Numbered from the stretch's first letter, positions 26,694 to 36,512 are shown. The stretch is DNA of 64,000 nucleotides from Bradyrhizobium sp. (GCF_027307225.1 NZ_DAHUXJ010000020.1:37789-101788); one strand, 5' to 3'. Numbers and translations: made by a program. Notes: generated by a model from the letters alone, not told the origin.

Positions 26694-27059
26694 TTATCCT
26701 ATGTGAATCGACGCCCTTTTGGCGCACCCGACCGGCCGATTCCAGGTGCTCGCGGCCGGCGTAGGCGGAAACCCCCGCCGGTTCGAGTAATCTGTCATGC
26801 TCAGCCCATACAGGAACAGCAGCCAGAAGAAGCCGCTGACGGCGAACACCCATTTCAGGGACGACGCGCCCTTCAACCGCATGAAGAGCACAAACAGCAT
26901 CTCGGTTGGTATCTTCGCGATACCAAACTGCGCGACAGGAGCCCAGATCCCCCAATCCAGGGAACGCTGTACACGCACTGATCCAGGCGCCGAATAGTAT
27001 CGCGATCCAGGCAACGACGAACGGCAGTGCGCTGGCCCTTCTGGCGTCAAGGCGGTCAT
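26694..27059 (-). pseudogene. Remnant of an integral membrane protein, possibly TctB-like
   Basis: The minus strand encodes IPTEMLFVLFMRLKGASSLK and WVFAVSGFFWLLFLYGL, two hydrophobic helices separated by a short basic loop, as in the C-terminal half of TctB subunits of tripartite tricarboxylate transporters. Flanking residues are not convincing and no partner TctA or TctC is nearby. I treat it as a decayed fragment; the family is uncertain. Confidence 0.3.
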
Positions 27060-30039
27060 GGTCCGTAAACTAAGACGCTTAAGACAATATTCCCAGATGG
27101 ACGCTAGCCTGAGAGCCCGCAAATTCAATGCGTTACGATTTGATGTTTCTTGGACGTTGGAAACTTCTCGCCCGATGGCTGCGCCCCGCAACAAGATACG
27201 CCGCTCCCGTAAGGCTCAAACGATAACGGCCCGCCTTGCGCTCAGCCAAAACGTGCTCGAGAGCGTGACGCAAGGTGTCTGCGTCTACGACGCTGACAAC
27301 CGGGTGGTCTTGCTTAACCAGCGCTTTCTCGAATTGTTCAATTTGTCGCCGGATGTAATCCGGCAGGGCATCAGCTATCGGCAATTACTTGAACACAGTG
27401 CTTCGCGCGGCAATTTTGCGCCGGAGCTGGTCGAAGACCATTACCAAACCCGTCTTGCCCTGCTGGCCTCCGGAAGACCGTGCAGCGTCGAACAGGAACA
27501 GCCGAACGGTGTGGTCACGACGCTGGATGTACGGCTGCTGCCCGACGGCGGGTGGCTCACCGTCTGCGACGACGTCACCCCCCGCGCCAGGCTGGAAAAG
27601 GCGCTGCGGGTCCAGACCGAGCGCATCGAGCACGCGGTCGCCAATATGTCCCATGGACTGAGCATGTTCGGCGCCGACGAGAAACTGATCGTCTGCAACC
27701 GGCAGTACCTCGAAGTTTATGGACTTGATCCGCAGATTATTCGCCCCGGCATCACACACCGCGCGATGATCGAGCACTGGGTCGCAAAGGGAAATGCGCC
27801 GGGCCTGTCGGCGAATGAGCTCTATTCAAGGCGCATGAGCGAGATTCGCAGCGGTACCCGCGCGGGCTTTCTCACCCGTGCCGACCAACGCGTGATCCAG
27901 GTGATATCGCGGGAGACGCCAGACGGCGGATGGGTCAGCGCCTGCGAGGACGTTACCGAGCGGCGGCGCTCCGAGGAAGCGCTGAGACAGAAGAACCTCC
28001 TGCTGGATGCCGCGCTCGAGAACATGGCGCATGGTCTATGCGTCTACGACAAGGACATGCGGCTGCTTGTATGCAACAGCAACTATCTCAAGATCTACGG
28101 CCTGGCTCCTCACGAGGCGAGGCCGGGCACGCATCTGTCCGACCTCGTGAGCATGGTCAAACAGAACGGCGTCTACGCCGCCGATTTCGCGACCGACCAG
28201 CTGCTGTACGACCTGCGTGCACGGCTTTCGGGACACAAGGATCTGGCCGTTCAGCGCCGCATGCCGGATGGGCGCCGGCTTGCCGTGCGCTATAGCCCGC
28301 TGAGTGACGGCAGCTTCGTCTGCACTTATGAGGATGTCACGGACCGCGAGCGCGATCATGATGAGTTGAGCGAGCAGTACCGGCGGTTCGATGCGGCGCT
28401 GAACAACATGTCGCAGGGCCTGTGCATGCTGGACGGCAATCTGCGCGTAATCGTATGCAACAGGCGCTATATCGACATGTACGGCATGTCACCGGAGATC
28501 GTGAAGCCCGGCGTCACCATGCGCGAGATCATCGAGCACAGCTGGGCGCTCGGCAATTATCCAGCCACGACAGCGCAACAACTTTACGACGACTATGTCA
28601 AAAGGCTGAATGAGGGCGCGCGTACCCAACACCGCCATCTCAGCGACGGCCGCATCATCAAGCTCAGCCACCATCCTATGGACCAGGGTGGCTGGATCAT
28701 AACTTATGAGGACGTTACCGAGCGCCACAAGGCCCAGGAGCGCGTCGCGCACATGGCCAAGCATGACGCGCTGACCGACCTGGCAAACCGCGTGCTGTTC
28801 CGCGAGAAGATGGCCGATAGCCTCAAGGAAGTTGCGCAGGGCGATGCAATGGCGGTGCTCTGCCTCGATCTCGATAACTTCAAGACCGTCAACGACCGCC
28901 TGGGTCACGCCGTCGGAGACGACCATTTACGCTGGGTCGCCGCGCGCCTGCTCGAATGCGTTAGCGAGGCTGATACCGTCGCCCGCCTCGGCGGCGACGA
29001 ATTCGCAGTGTTGCAGCGAGGGCCGCAACCACAATCGGCTGAGGCGCTTGCCCGCCGCCTGGTCGAGGTCATTGGCCGCCCGCCGCCGCTGGAAAACCAG
29101 ACAATCCATACCGGTGTGAGTATTGGGATCGCGACCGCGCCCGATCACGGCCTCGATCCCGACGAACTGATGAAACGCGCCGACCTCGCGCTCTATCAGG
29201 CGAAGGCAAAGGGCCGTGGGGCCTATCAACTTTTCCAACCCGATATGGAAACGCAGGTGCGGTCGCGGCAGACTCTGGAAGCAGAGTTGCGCAAGGCTCT
29301 TGAGGCCGGCGAGTTTCATCTGGCGTTTCAGCCACAGGTTCATCTCGGCAACAATGAGCTGACCGGCTTCGAGGCGCTGCTGCGATGGCACCACGCCAAG
29401 CGCGGTGCGGTCTCGCCTGCCGAATTCATACCGATCGCCGAGGAGACCGGTCTCATTGTCCCGCTCGGCGAATGGGTGTTGCGCAGCGCCTGTGCCACGG
29501 CCGCCAAATGGCCGGACTTCGTCCGGGTTGCAGTTAATCTGTCACCGGTGCAGTTCCGCGCCCGCGGGCTTGTCGCGATGGTCACGAGTGCGTTGGCGGG
29601 AGCAGGCCTTGCTCCGCATCGGCTCGAACTCGAGGTCACCGAGACCGCGCTGCTTGAAGACGACGAGGCGACGGTTGCGATCCTGCGGCAGCTGCGAACC
29701 CTCGGCGTGCGGATCAGCCTCGATGATTTTGGCGTCGGCTATTCCGCGCTCGGCTATTTGCGCAAATTTCGTTTCGACACGATCAAGATCGATCGCTCTT
29801 TCGTGCAGACCCTCGGCGAGAGCCATGAAAGCGGAGCCATCGTCCGCACCATAGCTGCCCTCGGCGCTAATCTCGGTGTGGAAACCACGGCCGAAGGTGT
29901 AGAGACGGCGCAGCAGCTTGAGCTCGTGCGCGAAGCCGGTTGCACTGCGGTGCAAGGATTCTACTTCGGCCGCCCGCGTCCGGCCGCCGACATCGGCCGC
30001 GTGATCGAACAATTGAACCCGATCGACCGCGTTGCATAG
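27058..30039 (+). CDS. Multi-PAS GGDEF-EAL protein (c-di-GMP turnover)
   Basis: A 993-residue cytoplasmic protein. Four tandem PAS domains occupy about residues 60-570; each repeats a pattern like LESVTQGVCVYDADNRVVL and ends GGW(I/V)xxxEDVTER. The GGDEF domain follows (ARLGGDEFAVLQ near 642-653) and then an EAL domain (FEALLRWHH near 770; DDFGVGYSALGYL; ETTAEGVET). GGDEF and EAL signature residues are intact, so both diguanylate cyclase and phosphodiesterase activities are possible. The inhibitory I-site RxxD reads SEAD, so product inhibition is probably lost. No membrane helix is seen; the PAS domains suggest redox or ligand sensing. Alternative starts exist at 27097 and 27175. Confidence 0.93.
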   Translation: MVRKLRRLRQYSQMDASLRARKFNALRFDVSWTLETSRPMAAPRNKIRRSRKAQTITARLALSQNVLESVTQGVCVYDADNRVVLLNQRFLELFNLSPDVIRQGISYRQLLEHSASRGNFAPELVEDHYQTRLALLASGRPCSVEQEQPNGVVTTLDVRLLPDGGWLTVCDDVTPRARLEKALRVQTERIEHAVANMSHGLSMFGADEKLIVCNRQYLEVYGLDPQIIRPGITHRAMIEHWVAKGNAPGLSANELYSRRMSEIRSGTRAGFLTRADQRVIQVISRETPDGGWVSACEDVTERRRSEEALRQKNLLLDAALENMAHGLCVYDKDMRLLVCNSNYLKIYGLAPHEARPGTHLSDLVSMVKQNGVYAADFATDQLLYDLRARLSGHKDLAVQRRMPDGRRLAVRYSPLSDGSFVCTYEDVTDRERDHDELSEQYRRFDAALNNMSQGLCMLDGNLRVIVCNRRYIDMYGMSPEIVKPGVTMREIIEHSWALGNYPATTAQQLYDDYVKRLNEGARTQHRHLSDGRIIKLSHHPMDQGGWIITYEDVTERHKAQERVAHMAKHDALTDLANRVLFREKMADSLKEVAQGDAMAVLCLDLDNFKTVNDRLGHAVGDDHLRWVAARLLECVSEADTVARLGGDEFAVLQRGPQPQSAEALARRLVEVIGRPPPLENQTIHTGVSIGIATAPDHGLDPDELMKRADLALYQAKAKGRGAYQLFQPDMETQVRSRQTLEAELRKALEAGEFHLAFQPQVHLGNNELTGFEALLRWHHAKRGAVSPAEFIPIAEETGLIVPLGEWVLRSACATAAKWPDFVRVAVNLSPVQFRARGLVAMVTSALAGAGLAPHRLELEVTETALLEDDEATVAILRQLRTLGVRISLDDFGVGYSALGYLRKFRFDTIKIDRSFVQTLGESHESGAIVRTIAALGANLGVETTAEGVETAQQLELVREAGCTAVQGFYFGRPRPAADIGRVIEQLNPIDRVA

Positions 30040-30111
30040 CAACGGCCGCCGTCAGACGAGAGCCGCGCCGTGCGAGCGCGCCGGATTGGCGCTGCCTCGA
30101 CGTACCAATGC

Positions 30112-32019
30112 CTATGAATAGACGATCCGGTGGCGCATCACGAACGGGGCGAGCATGGTATCGACTTCGTTAGCGATTGCCTCCCGCTGTTGCTCCGGAA
30201 CATGCGCGATCGTGACTGTCGCCATACTACCATGGCTGCCATGTGGCCCCACCTCAACGCGACAGTCGATGCCTCTTTCCACAAGAGGCGCTAGAACGCC
30301 GGTGAATACTCGCCTGGCCGCATCCCATCGAAGCCGAGGCTTGAAGACCTTGCCGACACCGGTAAGTGGCATCGGATCGACTGGAATGATTTGCGCGGGA
30401 ACAGCGGCGCGCTCGGGCGTGCGCTCCCGGACCCACGCCTCCAATTCGCCCGGCTGGACAGAAGCGCCCGGCTTCAATTGTACGTAGCCCACGGGCAACT
30501 CGCCCGCATAGGCGTCCGGCTGGCCGACGACGGCGGCCAGGCCGACGGCGGGATGCTGGAATATGATATCCTCGATTGGACCGGGATCGATGTTATGGCC
30601 GCCACGAATAACAAGATCCTTGGCGCGGCCGGTGATCCAAAGGTACCCGTCCTCGTCGAGGCGGCCGAGATCCCCCGAGTTGACCCAATCTCCATCGACG
30701 AAGGCTCCCTTGTTGTGGACTTCGTCGAGATAGCCGCGGAAGACACCGGGACCAGCCATCACCACGACGCCGATCTCGTCGGGCTCGCAGTCACGCTCGA
30801 CGCGATTATTGTCGTCCAGCTTGACGATGCGAACACGACCATAGGGTACCGGCAGGCCGGCCGATCCGAGACGGATGGGACGATCGGGGTACGCCATGGT
30901 GTGGACACTGGAGGTTTCGGTCATGCCATAGACTTCGACAACCGGTATCTTGAACCTTTCCTCGATCGCTTTGCCGACAGCAATCGGTATGGCCGATCCT
31001 CCGGCGGCTGCATATCGCAAGCTCGATAAGTCAGCGTTGCCGGGCGGAACGGAAAGCGCTGCGGCCAGGACCGTCGGGACGCCGCTAACAATTTCGGGCC
31101 TGAAGCGTTCGACAAGGCCCCAGATGTTCCTTACAGCCGCGGGATTTCGCCATCCTGATGGCGACAGAACGATCAGGCAGCCGCCTGCTGACAAGCTGCT
31201 AAGCGCTTGTGTGAGCGAGCCGCCGACATGGAAAAGAGGCATGCCAAAAAGCAGATTGGCTCCCGCTTTCGCCTTGAGCAGGAGATTGCAAGCCCAGGCT
31301 TGATAGACCTGATTGGCATGGCTGTGGCAGACGAGCTTGGGGGTACCGGTTGTGCCTCCGGTATGAAAGTACGCTGCAATCTGCTCGCCGGAAATCCGCC
31401 TATCGTTGACGAGCCTGTCGGAAGGCTGGTCCTTGATGAGATCACCGAAGGAGTAGACCTTGTCCACGGGATCGCCGGGACCATGAACCTGCACGGTCGC
31501 TTTCAGGTGCTTCAGCCGGCCACGGACCTGCTTCACCTTCTCCCATATGTCGGTTCCGGGCACCGGACCGAGGGCGACAAGGATCGTGGTTTTCGCGGCG
31601 TCCAGGATTTCCGCAATTTGATGCGGTTCCAGGAGCGGATTGATCGGATTCGCGATACCGGCAGCTTCGGCCCCGAACAGAACGACAAAGGCTTCCGGGA
31701 GCAGCGGAAGCATGAAGCTCACCACGTCGCTTTCGCCAACTCCCAACGCATGAAACATATTGGCGGCTTGCGTCACCCGAGCGAAGAAGTCGCGGTGGGA
31801 AATAACAGATGGTGCGTCTGCCGGATCGGCGTTAGCCAGGAATTGGATAGCGGGCGCGTCGGGATTCCTGGCGGCGCCCAGCTTGATGGCATCATAGGTG
31901 CTCCGGGCCGCGATGCGGTCGGCATAGGGGACGCGTTCGAAGGCTCGAACATCGGCATCGGTGGCAAAAATCGGATATTCGTCGGCGATGAGCCGATCGA
32001 GCGAATGTATGCCGGCCAT
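30112..32019 (-). CDS. AMP-binding acyl-CoA synthetase
   Basis: A 635-residue member of the ANL superfamily. The P-loop YFHTGGTTGTPKL lies near residue 240. Other landmarks are EVYGMTETSS near 365, VNSGDLGRLDEDGYLWITGR near 453 (adenylation Asp), then DLVIRGGHNIDPGPIEDI. The catalytic Lys region near the C-terminus reads GVGKVFKPRLR. The enzyme forms acyl-AMP and then acyl-CoA from a carboxylic acid. A related synthetase lies at 57489. It is the last gene of the minus-strand block that begins with the FGE and sulfatase genes, 215 bases after the outer-membrane protein at 32234, so co-transcription is possible. The acid substrate is unknown. Confidence 0.92.
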   Translation of the reverse strand: MAGIHSLDRLIADEYPIFATDADVRAFERVPYADRIAARSTYDAIKLGAARNPDAPAIQFLANADPADAPSVISHRDFFARVTQAANMFHALGVGESDVVSFMLPLLPEAFVVLFGAEAAGIANPINPLLEPHQIAEILDAAKTTILVALGPVPGTDIWEKVKQVRGRLKHLKATVQVHGPGDPVDKVYSFGDLIKDQPSDRLVNDRRISGEQIAAYFHTGGTTGTPKLVCHSHANQVYQAWACNLLLKAKAGANLLFGMPLFHVGGSLTQALSSLSAGGCLIVLSPSGWRNPAAVRNIWGLVERFRPEIVSGVPTVLAAALSVPPGNADLSSLRYAAAGGSAIPIAVGKAIEERFKIPVVEVYGMTETSSVHTMAYPDRPIRLGSAGLPVPYGRVRIVKLDDNNRVERDCEPDEIGVVVMAGPGVFRGYLDEVHNKGAFVDGDWVNSGDLGRLDEDGYLWITGRAKDLVIRGGHNIDPGPIEDIIFQHPAVGLAAVVGQPDAYAGELPVGYVQLKPGASVQPGELEAWVRERTPERAAVPAQIIPVDPMPLTGVGKVFKPRLRWDAARRVFTGVLAPLVERGIDCRVEVGPHGSHGSMATVTIAHVPEQQREAIANEVDTMLAPFVMRHRIVYS

Positions 32020-32233
32020 GCTCGGCCTCCCTATTCTTCATTTCCCCGGCGGTGAGACCCCATTATCTCGGCCAAGCGCGGCCGCATCTTTCCATAACGG
32101 CGGCCAAGTGCAACCTGGTAACAGCGTTGTCGACCATTGCGCCGGGCTATGGGAAGAGTTGGAGCCTGGCGATGTAAGCACGGTTTGCGGTCTTACGACT
32201 GGCGCGAGACCCCGTGTTGTGGCCCAAAGCATA

Positions 32234-33118
32234 TCACCACGTCACATTGAGCCGAAGCTGGGTCTTGAAATCGTAGACAGGGTAATCCCTGATGATCGGC
32301 ACGCCGATCTCCAGCGACAGCGCGATATTGTCGGTGAATTTCTTCCCCACACGAAAGTCGAACGGGACGAACCAGCGGCCGGTTTGTCCGGTGATCGGAT
32401 CGCCGTAGTTGATGCGGATGTCCGGACTCGGGAAAAGAGTGACGTACCAGTGGTCCGGCAGACCGATATTGAGCATCGGTGCGAGTTGTAGATTGCTGAT
32501 GTTCTTCGTCGTGGGATCGCCGGCGACGCTGACGGCGTAGCGCAACAGCGGCTCGAAATAACTGCCATTGTTGATCTCCGGCAGGGCTAGTCGCGCGCCG
32601 ACGATCGGCATCACCTGCCATTTGCCGGAGGTTAGCAGCTCATCGCCGGTGGGCGTCACGAGCCGCATTCCGAAGCCGAAGGCCCAGCGCTGATCGATAT
32701 CGTGAATGAGAGCCGCCTGAACATCCGTGTCGCCGATCCCCCGGACAAAATCGCCAGCAGGATTTGAATCGTTGATGGGATTCTTTGCAAGCATCGGCAA
32801 ATCGGACCGCGTCGCCAGAATCCAGCCAGACTGCAAATCGAAGGCGTGGTCATAGCGCAGGTTCAGCGTCTGACTGGTGACCTCGCGCACCGAGCCGGGT
32901 GCGGTTTTGTGGTCGTATGTCATCTGAAACAGGTTCGGGGGCGGACGGAAGAAATCGAGCGCGTCCGGGTTTGCGGCGAGGTTCTGCTCGGTAGAGGTCT
33001 GCGCGACAGCTGCGGCCGAACCGGTCGTTATGGCAGCAAACATGCAACCCGTGATGCCGCACAGCGTGCGTACATTCCGCGCAGTTGCTTGCGCAAGCGC
33101 GCTGGAGGAGTTCCTCAT
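32234..33118 (-). CDS. Outer-membrane beta-barrel protein, transporter-like
   Basis: A 294-residue protein with an N-terminal signal peptide (hydrophobic GITGCMFAAITTGSAAAVAQ) and then alternating beta-strand sequence typical of an outer-membrane barrel, for example WYVTLFPSPDIRINYGD and WFVPFDFRVGKKF, ending with aromatic LRLNVTW, a proper barrel C-terminus. It resembles proteins annotated as transporters of the phenol-degradation MetA type. It starts one base after the stop of the gene at 33120, so the two are tightly coupled. It may pass hydrophobic compounds across the outer membrane. Confidence 0.72.
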   Translation of the reverse strand: MRNSSSALAQATARNVRTLCGITGCMFAAITTGSAAAVAQTSTEQNLAANPDALDFFRPPPNLFQMTYDHKTAPGSVREVTSQTLNLRYDHAFDLQSGWILATRSDLPMLAKNPINDSNPAGDFVRGIGDTDVQAALIHDIDQRWAFGFGMRLVTPTGDELLTSGKWQVMPIVGARLALPEINNGSYFEPLLRYAVSVAGDPTTKNISNLQLAPMLNIGLPDHWYVTLFPSPDIRINYGDPITGQTGRWFVPFDFRVGKKFTDNIALSLEIGVPIIRDYPVYDFKTQLRLNVTW

Positions 33119-33119
33119 A

Positions 33120-34124
33120 TCACTTGTGATAGGTCGGCGTAACGGCAGGCGGCGGTTCAGGTGCCTTCGGCGAAATCGCGAAGGTCAGCCAGGCATTCCA
33201 ACCCTCGGGCCGGTTCTGGGCCGCGAACTCCTTGTAGGCCTTTACGTTGACGTACCCTTCCATATCACCGACCGGAAAAAGAAAGCCGACCTGGGGCCCG
33301 ACGCCGGCGACGCGCGAGCGGAAACCATCGAGCGCAGGCGGTGCTCCGAAGTCATCGGTCACTTGCTGCAAATAGTAGCCGACCAGGCCGAGCTGGAGCT
33401 GCTTGGTGACAAAATGCGAAGCGCCCCAGTCGAAGTGAAAATCGATTCCGTTCTGATATTGCGTATCGGGGTTCTTGAAATTGTAGGTAAAGCCGGCGAC
33501 GCCGGAAAATTCATTGCCGGTCTTCGGGTTCAAGTAGGTGTAGCCGCCGCCGAAATCGATCGCGCCATGGCCGATGCCGAGATTGGCAAGACGGTTGGGA
33601 TCGTAGTCGCCGACAGGGATGTCCCCCGTGCCGTAGACCATGAAGTTGTTGACGCCCTGATTCCATTTGAGCGCGATTTGCGGCAGCACATCGCCGAAGG
33701 AGGTCAGATCCTGCGTCCGGCTGAGTGCGATCGTGTTGCCGAGTGGCCCGGTCAGAGAAAGCGCCGCCGTTGCCTCGTTCCGACCGGCGATGCCGAGCAG
33801 GCTGGCCGATAACTGCGCGCCGAAAACCGGCGTGGCGAAAACGTAGGTCGGTCCGTATCCGACAAGGTCGCCTCGGCCGCTGATCCCGACATCGACCCGC
33901 CCGCCGCGCGGGAATTGGGCGCCCGCACCGGCTGCCACATCGGTGTGGACATAGAACGTCGCCCACGCCCATCCTGGAGTGCCAGGGGTTGCGGCAAGGC
34001 TTCCAAACGTGCCGGGCAGCCAGAAGCTGAGACCTCCTTCGTCGGCGAGCGCGCTCGGCGTAAGCCCCAGCGGAGCGAACGCACTCAGCGCTCCTGCCAG
34101 GATGCGATATGTGGTACGTGCCAT
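33120..34124 (-). CDS. SphA/MetA-like outer-membrane transporter (COG4313 type)
   Basis: A 334-residue protein with a signal peptide (ILAGALSAFAPLGLTPSALA) and the family opening EGGLSFWLPGTFGSLAA. Later segments include GDIPVGDYDPNRLANLGIGH and GGGYTYLNPKTGNEFSGVAG. These are hallmarks of SphA-type or MetA-pathway outer-membrane proteins, linked to uptake of phenols and other hydrophobic compounds. It lies upstream of a second barrel gene with one base between them. Together with the acyl-CoA synthetase and sulfatase it suggests use of an aromatic or lipid sulfate ester; that link is inferred. Confidence 0.82.
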   Translation of the reverse strand: MARTTYRILAGALSAFAPLGLTPSALADEGGLSFWLPGTFGSLAATPGTPGWAWATFYVHTDVAAGAGAQFPRGGRVDVGISGRGDLVGYGPTYVFATPVFGAQLSASLLGIAGRNEATAALSLTGPLGNTIALSRTQDLTSFGDVLPQIALKWNQGVNNFMVYGTGDIPVGDYDPNRLANLGIGHGAIDFGGGYTYLNPKTGNEFSGVAGFTYNFKNPDTQYQNGIDFHFDWGASHFVTKQLQLGLVGYYLQQVTDDFGAPPALDGFRSRVAGVGPQVGFLFPVGDMEGYVNVKAYKEFAAQNRPEGWNAWLTFAISPKAPEPPPAVTPTYHK

Positions 34125-34206
34125 TTTTTTGCTCTCCTCGGCTGGCTGTTTCTATTTTCAATTCACTTCAAGTACTCCCCGCCAGGTTGCGTTCGATCCG
34201 CCGAAT

Positions 34207-34413
34207 CTATTCCGATCCTAATGGTTCATCACAGTGATTTTGACGTTTTGATACCGAGCCATTCCAGCCGGCGACCGTCACCGCCTGCGCCCGCGGATGA
34301 TTTCGCGATTTCGCGATGTGCCCGGGCAGCCATCCGGCGATGCAGAACACGCCGATTGCGCTGGTCACCAGGATGACCAGCACGATCCAGGCAAAGATGT
34401 CGTAGCCGGGCAT
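34207..34413 (-). CDS. DUF3302-like small membrane protein, probably truncated
   Basis: A 68-residue protein. The N-terminus MPGYDIFAWIVLVILVTSAI is a membrane helix, followed by GWLPGHIAKSRNHPRAQAVT, the DUF3302 loop (LPGxIAxxRxHPxAxAV). The family normally continues with a second helix after VAGW; here the sequence turns polar (NGSVSKRQNHCDEPLGSE). A frameshift or deletion has probably removed the second helix. It sits 11 bases after the sulfatase gene. Confidence 0.6.
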   Translation of the reverse strand: MPGYDIFAWIVLVILVTSAIGVFCIAGWLPGHIAKSRNHPRAQAVTVAGWNGSVSKRQNHCDEPLGSE

Positions 34414-34424
34414 AAATCCGGCGT

Positions 34425-36119
34425 TCAGTCCGCGCCCGGCCCGGCGGTCGTGATCTTCTCCATCACGTCGCTGACGGTAAAACTCGCAGCTTTCGCACGC
34501 GGCGGGAAAGTCTTGAAGCTTTCGATGTACCGCGAAATGATGGCCTGCGCCGGCACGATCAGAAACACGCGGCGCGCTTGCCAGTCGCCGTAATAGATGC
34601 CGTCGACGCCGCGCTCGAACGGATCGGCCCGCAAATTGTAGATGTTGGGCGCACGCAGCTTGGTAAAATTTCCCTGCCAGACCCCGAGCGGGGTCTTGGG
34701 ATTGATTTCGGTATGCTGCTCCATGAACGCAATCTTCCAGTTGCGTACCCGGAGCGCCATGAGATCCCCATCATCGCTCCAGTAAAGAAACTCTTCGCGC
34801 GGCGATTTCTCCATCTCACCCTTGAAAAATGGCATCAGGTTCGCGCCGTCGAGGTGAACCTTGAACTGCTTGCCGTTCAAGATGTGTCCGCCCCTCACCT
34901 TTTCCACCAGATCGGTATCATCATTGGCCGCCGCGAAGGTCGGAATGAAATCTTCATGCGCACAGATGTCGTTGACGATCGTTCCCGGTTTGATCGCGCC
35001 CGGCCAGCGAATGAGACAGGGCACCCGGAAGGCGCCCTCCCAGTTGGTGGCTTTCTCTCCCCTGAACGGGGTCGTACCGCCATCGGGCCACGTGAAGACT
35101 TCAGCGCCATTGTCGGTGGTGTAGACCACGATGGTGTTATCGGCTACGCCGAGATCGTCGAGCAGCTTCAACAGCTCGCCGACATGTCCGTCGTGCTCCA
35201 CCATGCCGTCCGGATAGAGGCCGAGCCCGGTCTTGCCCTGCGATTCCTTCTTCAGGTGCGTGAAGATGTGCATCCGCGTGGAATTGAAATAGCAGAACCA
35301 CGGCGTGCCGGCGCGCTGCTGTCGATTGATGAACTCCTTGGCGGCAGCGAGGAACTCCGTGTCGATGGTTTCCATGCGCTTGGTGTCGAGCGGACCCGTA
35401 TTCTCGATCACCTGCTTGCCGACGCGGCCATAGGCCGGATCGACGGTCGGATCGTCGCGGTCGCTCGCCTTGCATTTGAGCACCCCGCGCGGCCCGAACT
35501 TGGCGCGGAAGCGCGGATCTTTGGGATAGTCCGGGTTCTCCGGTTCTTCCTCGGCATTGAGATGATAGAGATTGCCGAAGAACTCGTCGAAGCCGTGTAC
35601 GGTCGGTAGGTGCTCGTTGCGGTCGCCGAGATGGTTCTTGCCGAACTGACCGGTGGCGTAGCCGTACGTTTTCATCACATCGGCGACGCAGGGATCGAGC
35701 GGCCCGAGCCCGAGCTCGGCGCCGGGCAGGCCCACCTTGGTCAATCCGGTGCGGATCGGCGATTGCCCCGTGATGAAGGCCGCGCGTCCTGCGGTGCAGC
35801 TCTGCTGGCCATACCAATCGGTGAACATGGCACCTTCCCTGCCGATGCGGTCGATGTTGGGCGTCCGGTAGCCCATCACTCCCAAGTTGTAGGCGCTGAT
35901 GTTGAACCAGCCGATGTCGTCGCCCATGATGAAGAGGATGTTCGGCTTGCGGCCGGAGGGAGCGGAGGGCGTTGCCGGCGCCGCTTTCTGAGCTTGCGCC
36001 AGCGCGCGGGAAGTCAGCGTCGCAGTCGCTACCAGTGTCGAGGTGCCAAGCAGAAGATTACGCCGGTCGATCGATTGCGTCTTGTCAGTGTTGTTCTGGT
36101 TTCTGACCTCGCTACTCAT
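34425..36119 (-). CDS. Tat-exported sulfatase
   Basis: A 564-residue type I sulfatase. The N-terminus has a twin-arginine signal, IDRRNLLLGTSTLVATATLT, cleaved near RALAQ. The alkaline-phosphatase-like core begins KPNILFIMGDDIGWFNISA with two metal Asp. The sulfatase signature is CTAGRAAFITGQ at residues 108-119, where Cys108 would become formylglycine; the usual Pro at the third position is Ala. The partner metal site includes VVYTTDNGAEVF near residue 325. Folded export by Tat fits cofactor assembly in the cytoplasm. A true formylglycine-generating enzyme is encoded upstream at 36641. The substrate is a sulfate ester of unknown kind, cleaved in the periplasm. Confidence 0.92.
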   Translation of the reverse strand: MSSEVRNQNNTDKTQSIDRRNLLLGTSTLVATATLTSRALAQAQKAAPATPSAPSGRKPNILFIMGDDIGWFNISAYNLGVMGYRTPNIDRIGREGAMFTDWYGQQSCTAGRAAFITGQSPIRTGLTKVGLPGAELGLGPLDPCVADVMKTYGYATGQFGKNHLGDRNEHLPTVHGFDEFFGNLYHLNAEEEPENPDYPKDPRFRAKFGPRGVLKCKASDRDDPTVDPAYGRVGKQVIENTGPLDTKRMETIDTEFLAAAKEFINRQQRAGTPWFCYFNSTRMHIFTHLKKESQGKTGLGLYPDGMVEHDGHVGELLKLLDDLGVADNTIVVYTTDNGAEVFTWPDGGTTPFRGEKATNWEGAFRVPCLIRWPGAIKPGTIVNDICAHEDFIPTFAAANDDTDLVEKVRGGHILNGKQFKVHLDGANLMPFFKGEMEKSPREEFLYWSDDGDLMALRVRNWKIAFMEQHTEINPKTPLGVWQGNFTKLRAPNIYNLRADPFERGVDGIYYGDWQARRVFLIVPAQAIISRYIESFKTFPPRAKAASFTVSDVMEKITTAGPGAD

Positions 36120-36203
36120 TCCAAACTCCTCGGCTTGACTAACTGATTGTCTTCATTTCAGCGGTGCCGGTGGCCTCTTGCGCCGCCGGCAACGCAAAAG
36201 CGC

Positions 36204-36512
36204 TCAGCTCGCGGTGCGCCCGCCACCCATGGCATTCTTGATCACGCCGATAATCGCGGTGAGGACTGCGCCGGAAACGCCGCCGCCGACGGCTTGCCCG
36301 ACCAGTGCGCCGACATCGACATTGCCCGCAGCGCCTTGCAGCAGCGGCAGCAAGGTGGTGAGCAGCGTCCCACCGCCTGCGCCGCCGATCGCGCCGGCAA
36401 CGGTGTTGCCAAGCGTGCCGAGGTCGAAGTTCTTCATGGTGGCGCCGGCGGCGTTTCCACCGAGAGCGCCTGCGACAAGCTGAACGATCAGGTTGATAAG
36501 GGTTGCAGACAT
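36204..36512 (-). CDS. Gly/Ala-rich hydrophobic protein, hypothetical
   Basis: 102 residues from the ATG at 36512, which has GGAGGAG upstream; the frame to 36602 is not used. It is rich in Gly, Ala and Leu with repeated small-residue patterns: LVAGALGGNAAGATMKNFDL, GNTVAGAIGGAGGGTLLTTL and GALVGQAVGGGVSGAVLTAI. This pattern suggests glycine-zipper membrane helices. It lies between the sulfatase and FGE genes on the same strand. The function is unknown. Confidence 0.65.
   Translation of the reverse strand: MSATLINLIVQLVAGALGGNAAGATMKNFDLGTLGNTVAGAIGGAGGGTLLTTLLPLLQGAAGNVDVGALVGQAVGGGVSGAVLTAIIGVIKNAMGGGRTAS

Noticed and set aside
34578..35609. A 343-codon plus-strand open frame opposite the sulfatase gene
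   Set aside because: It is a shadow of the high-GC sulfatase codons. It has no family resemblance or ribosome binding site, and the sulfatase on the other strand is unmistakable.
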